A stretch of 64,000 nt of DNA from contig JBGPKL010000004.1 in assembly GCA_041485885.1 (NCBI GenBank), positions 1 to 64,000 of the forward strand, written 5' to 3'. Of the stretch, positions 15,068 to 25,700 are shown in pieces. The notes beneath the pieces are model-generated. The model saw only the letters and a program-made list of their open reading frames with translations. It did not search any database and was not told the origin of the DNA. Each line of letters starts with the position of its first letter. Position 1 is the first letter of the stretch. Source of the DNA: JACQFZ01 sp041485885 (lineage in GTDB: Bacteria; Pseudomonadota; Gammaproteobacteria; Acidiferrobacterales; Sulfurifustaceae). The position numbers were made by a program, and so were the translations under genes.

Positions 15068-16444
15068 GTGAGCCGCGCAATCGCACTAGAGGAGCAGACC
15101 CTGTCGGCGCGCGTCGACGAGGCGCGCGAGAAGATAGCCAGTCTCGAAAAAAAGCGGCGCGCGGTCGAGAAGGAGCTGGAAGGCATGTCCGGCCAGCGCG
15201 AGCAGTATCGCCTGCTCGATCAGGTTTGTGCGTCGCTGGACAAACTGGAGGAGATGGGAGCGGCGTCGCTCTTTTGGGGCGAGCGCGCACAGGCCGGGGC
15301 GTCGTATTTGACGCATGCCCGCAGCGCTATCTTGTCGTTCAACGAGAAGCTCGCGACCGTCGAACAACGCCGCCAAGCGCTCGCAGATCGCATTCAGGAC
15401 GAGCTCGCGACGCTCGCCGATCTCACCGATGAGATCGACGAGCAGCAGCAAGAGCGGGAGGAGCAGGAGAACGAATTCGTCGTCGATCGCGACGTGGCGG
15501 AGCGGCCCTACCGTCCGGTGGTCATGCCCTGGCATGAGCAGGCCGAAGACGAACGACGCTTCCGGAGGTCGCTGTCCATCGCGTTGCTGGCGGTACTCTT
15601 CCTTGGGGTTGCGGTGAGGCTTTGGGTGTTTCCGCCGCGCGCGCAGCAGGAAGTCGTCGAGATCCCGAAGCAACTGGTGACGTTGGTTAAGGAGCGGCCC
15701 AAGCCGCCACCGCCACCGCCTCCGGAGCAGAAGCTGCGCGAGAAAGCGAGCGAGAAAGGCGGCTCGCCCGCGCCGACGACGGGCGAAACGCAGCAGGCGC
15801 GCGCCAAGGCAGAGACCGTCGGCGTGCTGGCGTTCAAAGCCGGTTTCGCCGAGCTGATGCAGGATTCGGTTTCGCTCAAGCTCGGCGCGGACGCCCGCGT
15901 CAGCACGAGCGGACAGAAGGCGGCCGGACCCGGTATGGGAGAGCGCTCGATTATCGTCGCGCAAGCCCGCGAGGGAAGCGGTGGCATTGACACCGCGGGG
16001 CTGAGCCGCGGCGTGGGCACCGGCGGAGGTGGGGGTGGAGGAGGCGGCAGAATCGGGGGCGTGCAGTTCGCGCGCGTTGCAAGCTCCATCGGTGGCGGCG
16101 GTGGCGGTGTGCCGGGCGGCGGCCGAGCGCTCGGTGACGGCCCGGGCCCGGCGCGCACGGACGAAGAGATTCAGATCGTGTTCGACCGCTACAAGGCGAC
16201 GCTCTATCGAATCTATAACCGCGAGCTGCGCAACGACCCGACGTTACGCGGGAAGATGGTGTTGCGCATCACCATCGAGCCGAACGGCGAAGTGTCGGCC
16301 TGCAAGATCGAGTCGACCGATCTGGCGTCGGCGGGGCTCAAGACCGAGGTGGTCGAGCGGGTGAAGCGATTCAACTTCGGTCCGAAGGAGAACGTGTCGC
16401 GTCTCACGATTCTCTACCCCATCGACTTCCTGCCCGCCGCATGA
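15068..16444 (+). CDS. AgmX/PglI-type TonB-like protein with cytoplasmic coiled coil
   Basis: 458 residues from a GTG start. Residues ~5-140 are a charged coiled coil (DEAREKIASLEKKRRAVEKE; LTDEIDEQQQEREEQENEF). A single membrane helix is at ~168-188 (SLSIALLAVLFLGVAVRLWV), followed by a proline-rich periplasmic linker (PKPPPPPPPEQK), a Gly-rich spacer, and a C-terminal ~95-residue domain (VFDRYKATLYRIYNRELRND; LRITIEPNGEVSACKIEST; VKRFNFGPK) typical of AgmX/PglI/TonB-like energy transducers. Unlike canonical TonB, it has a long cytoplasmic domain before the helix. It should couple the ExbB/ExbD motor to outer-membrane or TPR partners. Confidence 0.88.
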   Translation: MSRAIALEEQTLSARVDEAREKIASLEKKRRAVEKELEGMSGQREQYRLLDQVCASLDKLEEMGAASLFWGERAQAGASYLTHARSAILSFNEKLATVEQRRQALADRIQDELATLADLTDEIDEQQQEREEQENEFVVDRDVAERPYRPVVMPWHEQAEDERRFRRSLSIALLAVLFLGVAVRLWVFPPRAQQEVVEIPKQLVTLVKERPKPPPPPPPEQKLREKASEKGGSPAPTTGETQQARAKAETVGVLAFKAGFAELMQDSVSLKLGADARVSTSGQKAAGPGMGERSIIVAQAREGSGGIDTAGLSRGVGTGGGGGGGGGRIGGVQFARVASSIGGGGGGVPGGGRALGDGPGPARTDEEIQIVFDRYKATLYRIYNRELRNDPTLRGKMVLRITIEPNGEVSACKIESTDLASAGLKTEVVERVKRFNFGPKENVSRLTILYPIDFLPAA

Positions 16445-16756
16445 TGTAACTCGGGGCAAGCGACAGGATCCGCACTGTCATTCGATAACTCACTCGCGAC
16501 CGGTCTCGCCGTCGCGATACGCGTGCGCACGCGCGCGTTTTGTGTGGTCACGACGTTGTCCAACTTCGGCGTAGTTGCGTAGAGCAAAGTAGCGCGCCGC
16601 GCCGCAAATTTTCATGCAATCCGACAAGCGCTGACGCGCGCGGCGCGAGTGGCGCTGCTGCGTGAACCGGCCTGATAACCGGCCTGGCAAACGCCGGGAA
16701 ATCGCATAGAGATTCGCTTAAGGATCCGCAACAACCACGCCCAGGGCTTGAGGAAT
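16445..16756. other. ~310-bp intergenic gap between the motor genes and the giant surface-protein gene
   Basis: This is the largest gap in the operon. It has no supported gene and holds GC-rich words (GCGTGCGCACGCGCGCG near 16520) and a direct repeat CCGGCCTG (16670s-16680s). A separate promoter or processing site for the two giant genes could lie here, but I see no clear sigma-70 hexamers or T-tailed hairpin. Confidence 0.5.
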
Positions 16757-19700
16757 GTGATCGCTGATGCCGTCACGAGAGGCATACGTGCGGTCAAGAT
16801 GTTGTTGGCCGTTGGCCTCCTATTCTTTTTCCAAAACGCCTTCGCCGACTGCCCGACGCTCAACCCGACGATCACGCATCAGCTCGGCGTGAGTTTCTGC
16901 GAGCTGTGCGGCATCGGTCACGTCACGGTGCGCTTCAGTTACCCGGGCAACAACAATCCCGATCTCACCAATCTCATCGTCACGGAAGATCTTGGCGCTT
17001 CCGGCCTGACATATATCCCCGGCACGACGACGTTCGCGGTGAACAACGGCGCGGCGCCCGCGGCGGTCGATCCCGTCGTGAGCGGCCCGAACGGTTCGGT
17101 CCTGACATGGGATCTCGGTAGCTACCTATTGGCCGCGGCGGCAGGCGGCGGCGCGGGCAACGCGCAGTTTCTCGACGTCACGTTCCAGGTGCGCCGCGCG
17201 GACAGCGTGACGAAGGAAGGACTCGTCACCGCCAACCGCACGGTGGTGTCGAACATCGCGTACTTCACCACGAACGAACCGAACGGTTTCACCGCGTGTG
17301 ACGACACCCGCACGAGCGGATCGCAGACGCTGTCGTTGCGCGAGCCGCTCCCGGTCATCACCAAGCGCGGCCGCAACGTCGACGCCAACCAAGGATCCGG
17401 GTCGTACTCCAATCCGGTCCACGGCAACAACAACGACGATGTGATCTGGCGCATCCAGATCCAGAACAACGGTCTCGCCGGCCTGCAGGATTTGCGTTTC
17501 GACGACCTGATGCAGGGCACCGACAACCTGCTGATCAATTACGCCTGCCCGACGGAGGCCGCGGCTACGGCGGTCGCGAACAACGACGGCGTCGCGCCGG
17601 GGGGCAGCCCCTGTGTTGCCGCGAGCAACACGATTAGCAACTTCATCGTCACGAGCCCATTCGGCAACGCCGCCACCTCTGCGTTCACGAGTCCCTATAC
17701 CGGGTTGAACGGCTTCGAGGTGGACGTCACCGCCGGCGGCAGTGCCTTCATCTATCTCGTCGGCAAGATCGTGGCCGACGGATCGTGCGTCGGATCGCGG
17801 ACCAATACCGTGAACGACGTTGAATGGGGTTGCGCCATCGATCCGCCGGCCGGCGGTATCGCGACGACGTCGACCGGCAGCACACCGACCGGTACCGCCA
17901 CGCTTACAACGCTCTTCGGTGCTCAATCGAGCACGCTCACGGTCAACCGTCAGCTCACCGGTACCACCACGTCACAACCGGTCGGCACCAAGGGCACGAT
18001 GACGATCACCATCACCAACAATACCGGTGGCACGGTGAAGAATATTAATTTGCGCGACGTGCTCCCGGCCGAATACGTGGTGGATCCGACGTTCACACCG
18101 ACGGTCACGATGGCGCCGGCGTTCGGTAGCTATTCCGGAATGACCAATACGATCACCTGGACCAATCCGGTCCCCGGCACCTTTCCGCTGACGACGACGA
18201 GCCCGACGGTGCCGCTCGGCAATGTCGCGCCGGAGTTCACGCTGACCAGCAGCACCGTCCATCCGATCTACGCGGATCAGCGCGACATGATGCGTCACGG
18301 CGACGTGCTGACGATCCGCTTCCGCGTGGTGCTGATCCGCTCGCTGTCGTACGACCGCGTCGCCAATCTCGACGTGCGCACGGAAAACACCGGCGACGGC
18401 ACCGACCCGGCGCAAGTGACGACGTTGACCAATACGCTGACGGTCGAGTTCGACACGTTTTGCCTTACCCAACCTCACCAAATTCTGACACTGACCGGTA
18501 ACGGCACCGGTAATCCGACCGGCAGTGCTATACCCGCCAATCCGGAAGACCTCGACGTCGACATCGTCGGCACCGAGCTGGTTTTTATCCTGACGAACAA
18601 TCCGAGCTTCCCGTTGTCATTGACCGTGGCGGTGCGGAACAACGGCGGTCACGACGCCGCGAACTATCGGACGTTCGTGAGCTTCGGCACGACGATGGAA
18701 GTGACGAGTGCGCCGGCGGGTTGCGCCGTCACGACCAATCCGCCGCCGCTTGCCGTGTGGCGACAACCGGCACCGATACCGGCAAGCGCCACGATCTATC
18801 AATGCACGGGATCGCCGATTGCACCCGGGCAAACGGCGTCGCTCAATTTCCAGGTCATCAAGACCAGCGACCCGGCCCGAATCGCCGCCGATGATCTGAG
18901 CTTCCGGGCGGACGTGGTGGGCGAGATCACTTTGAGTAACGGCACGCCGCTTTTCTTTCCCGCGCCGACGCCGCGCACCGACGGCGTTACCGATCGCGCG
19001 AACAACTACTCGCTCGACGGCATACGCGCGCGGGTTATCGGGTTCAACTTGCTGAAGAGCCAAGTCGGCACCTGTACCGAGAACAATCCACCGCCGGCCA
19101 GCCCCGATCGTCTGGTGCAGATCGGCGAAGAATGTACGTTCCATATCGAGACCGGTGGCTGGTTCGGATTCCAGACGCCGGGTTTCACCGTCATCGCGGT
19201 GCAGCGTATCCAAGTCGTCGACGAGCTGCCCGATGGGCAGGGATTCATCGCCTCGACCAATCCGTTCGCGCCGGGTTTCAGCACCAGCGCCATTCAAGGC
19301 GTGAGCCGCAATCCGCCGACGCTCGCGCCGTTGAACGAAGGCTTCGTCGACTGGACGTTCAATCAAACCGTGCCGGGCCAGCGCATCCTGGAAAAGGATC
19401 ACTGGTTCCGCGTCGATATCAGCAGCCGCTTGTTGAACGACCCGATCGACACGGTCGCGGCGCCCAATCAGCACGCGGCGCTCAGCCGCAACGTCTTGAA
19501 CTCGACGTTCGAGGCGGTCTTCGCCAACGATCTGGTCACGCCCCCGGGGGAGGACACGTTCACGCTGGGCCAGAACACCATTGGCTATCCGCCCCAAGTC
19601 GTGCGCCGCTTCGATCTGACGGTGACGGAACCGCGGCTCATTGTCACGAAAGAGGTGTGTAACGAAACCTTGTACGGCCTCGGGCCGGCGTGCAGCAACT

Positions 19701-22700
19701 TCGTGGCGCTCGCGAACGACGGCGACGCGTTCAATTCCTACATCTACCGCATCACGATCACGAACGAGGCCACCGCGAGCGGCGTGGCGCGCGCACCGGC
19801 GTACGACGTCATCGTAACCGATCGACTGGACGCGAGCGATCTGGCCTTCGTGCGGCCGTTCACGGCCGACGGTCTGGACAACGACGGCGACGACGCCACC
19901 GACGAGTCGGCCGGCGGTGGCGAGGGCACCATCAGCGACAACGTCGTTAAGAACGGCGTGCCGGCCGTGATTACCTTCTCCTACACGCACAGCAGCGCGT
20001 TGCAGCGCATCAATGCGGGCCAATCGGTGCGGCTCTATTACCGCGTCGACTTCGACGACGACGCAGCGCCGCTGCAGACGTTCACCAACACGGTGAACGT
20101 GACGTACGATTCGCTGACCGGACCTTCGGGCAACCAGAGCGCGCCGCAGCGGCCGAACAGCGATATCGGCGGGGCGCGCGTGTATCAGGCGCAGCCCGCG
20201 TCGGCGTCGGTGCGGATTATTCCGGTGGTGACGCAGCCGAAGCGCATTCGACGGTTGTCCAACCAAACGCCGAGCGGCGCATCGCCGCAGAATGTTTCGA
20301 TCGGCGAAGAAATCGAATACGAGCTGACGACGTCGCTCCCGGTCGCGTTGCTGCGCAATTTCGTCGTGCGCGACGAGCTGCCGGCCGGGATTCGCTGCAC
20401 CCAGGCGCCGGCGGTCAATCTGAATGTGCCGCCGTATGACGCCGCCGGCTTCCAGCCGGGCGGCATATTCACGCCGACCTGTACCGACAATCTGGTCGAG
20501 TGGAATTTCGGCAACCAGCGCATCACCAGCGGAACCACGAACAATCGTTTCGATTTCTCGATCCGCTTCATCGCGCGCGTCGAAAACACCGCGGTCACGA
20601 ACGACGGTGGGCAGATCGTCAACGGCGGCGCCTCGACCGCCGTGACCGCACGCTACATCGACGAGGCCAGCAACTCGGTCGTGCTCAACTTCGCCGCCGC
20701 GTCGATCGTCGTGCGCGAGCCGCGCATCACGCTGACGAAAACATTCTCGGTCGCGAACGCCGACGCGGCCGACGTGTTGACGGTGACGGTCACTGCGACC
20801 AACGCCGGCACCGCGCCCGCGTACGACCTGCGCGTGCTGGACGACCTGACGGGCAAGAAGCTCACGTTCCTCGGCAGTCTCGGCGGCGCCGATCCGCCGA
20901 ACAACGTCGACACCACGACGCTCGGCGCGAACCGCCCGATTTTCAGCTGGAACCCGGCGAATCCGCGCTTCGCCATCGCGCCGGCCGCCGCGGTCAGCTT
21001 TACGTTCCAGGTGCGCGTCGACGCCGACGTGCAGCCGCAAGAAATCCTCGACAACACGATTCAGGCGAGCTGGAAATCGCTGCCGAGCCAAAATACCGCG
21101 CTGAACAGCACCGGTGCCATTGGCGCCGATGGAACCGCGACCGGACGGCGCATCGGCGCTATCCCGAACGCCGGCAACGCGATCAACCACTACGAAGCAA
21201 CGGCGAGCGGCGCCGCGACCGTTCCCGCGATCACGATCACCAAGACCGATCTCGCGCCGGCCACGATTCCCACCATCGGCGCGCACAAGCATTTTCAGAT
21301 CGAGATTCGTCTGCCGGAAGGCGTAACCAACAATCTGCGCGCCGTGGACAACTTGGCCGCGACCGGCCTGAGCTACGTGCTCGCGAACAATGCGACGTTC
21401 GACATCACCTACACATTCCAGGGCATCACCACTATTAACGGTCAGCCGCCGAGCGAAGCGGCGTTTACGTCGTTCCCGGCGGACAACACGTCGGGCACGG
21501 CGACCTGGAATATCGGCAGCGTCGTCACCGCGAACGAGAACGACCTGGTCACGACCGCGATCACGCCCCTGATCCGGATCGACTACTTCGCGCGCGTCAA
21601 CAACGACGTGAATACGCACGCCGGCAATACGCTGCAAAACGGCGTAACGGTCACGTATTCCCACGGCGAGACCGGCGCGCCGGTGACGGTCACCGCGTCG
21701 ACGCCGGCGGTGACGGTGGTCGAGCCGCGCATCACCCTGAGCAAGACCGTCGCGAACGTAACGCCGGGCAAGCAGCCGACGGACCAACCCGTTGCCGGCG
21801 ACACGCTGGAATATCGCGTCATCGCGGCGAACACCGGCACCGCGACCGCCTTCGACGCCAACATCGTCGACACGCTGCCCGCGGGTCTGCAGCTGGCCTC
21901 GGGCTTCACGCCAACCGCGGTGATCAATCTCGTGCCGGTTGCCGGCTTTGTCGCGACGCCGGCCGGCGCGCCGCTGGGCCCGCTCATTTGGGGCCGCGCC
22001 AACGGTGACGGAAGTCTCGATATACCGGCGGGGCAAACGCTGACGCTCACGTACCGCGCCCTGGTTCAGGTCATCACCGATCCGAACGGGCTGATCCAGA
22101 ACGGCGTACTCATCGACTGGACGTCGCTCGACGGCGTGAACGCGTTCGAGCGCACCGGCGCCGGCTGCCCGACGATCACGCTGCCGAACGATTACTGCGC
22201 CGGTCCGGCGCGCGCGATCGTCACCGGCGGCAGATCCACAGTCGTGTTCCAGAAGACCGTCATCAATCTCACCACCGGACAGAACCCGGGTGCGAACGCC
22301 ACGCCCGGTAACACGCTGCGCTATCGCCTGCGTGTGCGCAACGTCAGCGGCTTCCCGCTCAGCGGTTTCTCGCTGGTCGATGAGCTCGACCGACTAAATA
22401 CGCCCGCGGCGTTCACCGCCGGGACGTTGCAGCTCGTCAGCGTTCCCGCGGGCGCGAATACGACGAACACGAATCCGAACGGCGGAACCAAGAGCACCGG
22501 TCTCCTCGACATCCGCAATCTCAGCGTCGGCGTCGCCGGTTCCGCGACCGACACCCTCACCGTCGATTTCGACGTGCGGCTCGCGCCGGTCATCACCAGC
22601 GGCACCGTCGTGCTCGATCAAGCGCAACTGATGGTGGCCGGCATCGAGTTCGCCAAGAGCGACGATCCGAACGTCAACGGCGTCGATGATCCGCAGGTGA

Positions 22701-25700
22701 TCGGCGACGAGGATCCGACGCGTACGCTGATCACGTCCGCGCCGCTGCTGCGCGTGCTGAAAACGTCCGCCGACCTGAGCGGCGATCCGAATGTTTTGCG
22801 CGCCGGCGAGACGCTGCGCTACACGATAACGGTACAGAACATCGGCACCGAGAACGCGGCGAACGTGACGTTGCGCGATCAAGTGCCGGCGAACACGGCT
22901 TACGTGGCGAACAGTACTACGCTCAACGGATCGCCGTTGTCCGATCCCAGCGCCGGCGTGTCGCCGCTGCAGAACGGACGCCTGATCAATGCGCCGGAAG
23001 ATTCGACCGCCGGCGCGCTGCGCGCGGACGCGAGCGGCGTCACCACCAACATCGCGACGCTCACCTTCGACGTCGTCGTTTCGCCGAACGCGATCGACGG
23101 CACGATTATTTCGAACCAGGGCTTCGTTACCGGAGCCGGCGCGGGCAGCGGCGCGTTCCCAGAGAAGCCGTCCGACGACCCGCGCACGCCGACGGCCGAC
23201 GATCCGACCCGCAACATCGTCGGCAACCTGCCGCTGCTCTACGGCCTGAAGACGGTGCAGCTCCAGGTCGACAACGGTACACCGGGCATCGTCGATCCGG
23301 GCGACGTGCTGCGTTACACGATCGTCATCAGCAACTCGGCCGCCACGCCCGCGACCGGCATCGCGCTGACCGACGTCGTGCCCGCGAACACGACGTACGT
23401 CGCAAACTCGGTTCGCCTGAACGGAAACCCCGTCGGCGGCGTCGCGCCGCCGACGTTGCAGGTGCCGATCGGCGCGCTGCCGTCGGGCGCCAGCGCGACC
23501 ATCACCTTCGACGTGCAAGTTAACGTCGGCGTCGCGACCGGCACCATCATCAGCAACCAGGGCAGCATCGCGTCGAACGAGCTGCCGATACAGCTCACCG
23601 ACGCCGACGGCATTCCATCGAACGGCTTCCAGCCGACGGTGATCGTCGTCGGTAACGCGCAGCAACTTAGGATCATCAAGGAAGTCGCGGTCGTCGGCGG
23701 CGGCACCGCCGCGGCCGGCGGTCAGCTCGAATACACCGTGCGCGTCACCAACATCAGCACGGTGCCGGCGACCAGCGTCGTGATCACGGATGATCTCACG
23801 ACGCTCGCGAGCCTCCTTACGTTTGTCGCGAACTCCGCCGCGCTCAACGGCACGACGGTGGGCGTGAGTTTTGCCGGCGGCATGCTCACCGCCGACTACT
23901 CCACGACTCGCGGCAATCTTGCAGCGGGCGCGACCGCGGTACTGCGTTTCCGCGCCAACATCGCGACCGGGCTCGCCGACGGCACGCGCATCACCAACAC
24001 CGCGCAGGTGACTTGGAACACGCCGACACAGAGCGCCTCCGGCTCGGTCTCGATCGACGTAGGCGCGGCGGCGGGCGCGGCGATTCTGAACGGTCACGTG
24101 TGGCATGACGCCAACTTCAACAACGCGCTCGATACCGGCGAGCCGCTGCTCGCCGGTTGGGCGGTGAACATCCTGCGCAACGGCCAGTCACTCGCGACGG
24201 TATTCACCGGCGTCGATGGTACGTATCGCATCGTCGGCCTCGCGCCGAACGACACCACCACCGATCGTTACGAGATTCGCTTCCGCGCGCCGGGCGCGGG
24301 GCCGAACACCGCCGCGTTGGGCCTGGCCGATTCCATATTCACGAATGGTCTGCAGCGCATCTCCGACATCATCGCCGGTGCCGGCAGCAACTTGCAGAAC
24401 TTGAATCTTCCGATCGATCCGGACGGCGTCGTCTACGATTCGGTGCTGCGCGCGCCGGTCGCCGGCGCTACTGTCACGCTGCTGCGCGCGCCGGCGCAGA
24501 CGCCGTTGCCGAGCGGCTGCTTCACGGATCCGGTGCAGCAAGGGCAAGTGACCTCGGCGACCGGCCAATACAAGTTCGATCTCAACTTCAGCGATCCGTC
24601 GTGCCCGGCCGGTGCGAGCTACCTCATCGCCGTGAGCCCGCCGGCGACGGGTTATTTCACCGGTGCGTCGCGCATCATTCCGCCGAGCAGCAGCGGCACG
24701 ACGGCGGCGTTTTCGGTGCCGGCATGTCCGGCGACCGCGGCCGACGCCATTCCGGCGACGGATTACTGCGAGGTACAGGCGTCGATCGCGGCTCCGTCGA
24801 CCGCGGTGCCTCCGCGCTCGGCGGGAACCCGCTACTACCTGCACGTGACGCTGAACAACGTTCGCATGCCGCAGGACAGCCAGGCGTTCAACAACCATAT
24901 ACCGCTCGATCCGCAGCTCGATGCGGCGGTCGCGATCACGAAGACGACGCCGCTGCTGAACGTGACGCGCGGCAGCCTGGTGCCGTACACGATCACGATC
25001 AAGAACACGCTGTCCGCCGCGCTGCCGGATCTGACGGTCATCGACACGCTGCCGCCCGGCTTCAAGTACGTCGAAGGGTCGAGCCGGTTCGACGGCAGGC
25101 CGCTTGAGCCGGGCAGGAACGGCCGGCAGGTGCGCTGGGAGAACATCAATCTTCTTACGAGCGAGCAGCACACCATCAAGTTTTTGTTGATCGTCGGCTC
25201 CGGTGTTTCCGAGGCCGAATACGTCAACAGCGCGCAAGTGATCAACAGTCTCACCGGCGGCATCGCCTCGGGCGTGGCGACGGCGACGGTTCGTGTCGTG
25301 CCCGATCCGACGTTCGACTGCACCGACATCATCGGCAAGGTATACGACGACGTTAACTTGAACGGCTACCCCGACGTCAACGAAAAGGGTTTGGCGGGCG
25401 TGCGCGTCGTCAGCGCGCGCGGGCTGATCGCGAAGACCGATGCCTACGGCCGCTTTCATATCACCTGCGCGGCGATACCGAACGAAGATCGCGGCAGCAA
25501 TTTCATTCTCAAGGTCGACGACCGCTCGTTGCCGAGCGGCTATCGGCTGACGACGGAAAACCCGCTGGTGCTGCGCGCGACGCGCGGTAAAGCGATCAAG
25601 TTCAACTTCGGCGCGGCGCTGCATCGCGTCGTGCGCCTCGACATCGCGGACGGCGTGTTCGAAACCGACTCCACGGACGTGCGGCCGCAATGGACGCCGC

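Noticed and set aside
16020..16130. Gly-rich repeat (GGAGGTGGGGG...) as a possible CRISPR-like or regulatory repeat
   Set aside because: It is in frame inside the TonB-like gene and encodes its flexible Gly-rich linker.
18617..22036. A 1,139-codon open frame on the minus strand opposite the giant surface-protein gene
   Set aside because: Its product is Arg/Asp/His-rich with no domain or signal peptide, as expected for the antisense frame of a GC-rich repetitive gene. The plus-strand frame has clear repeated domains.
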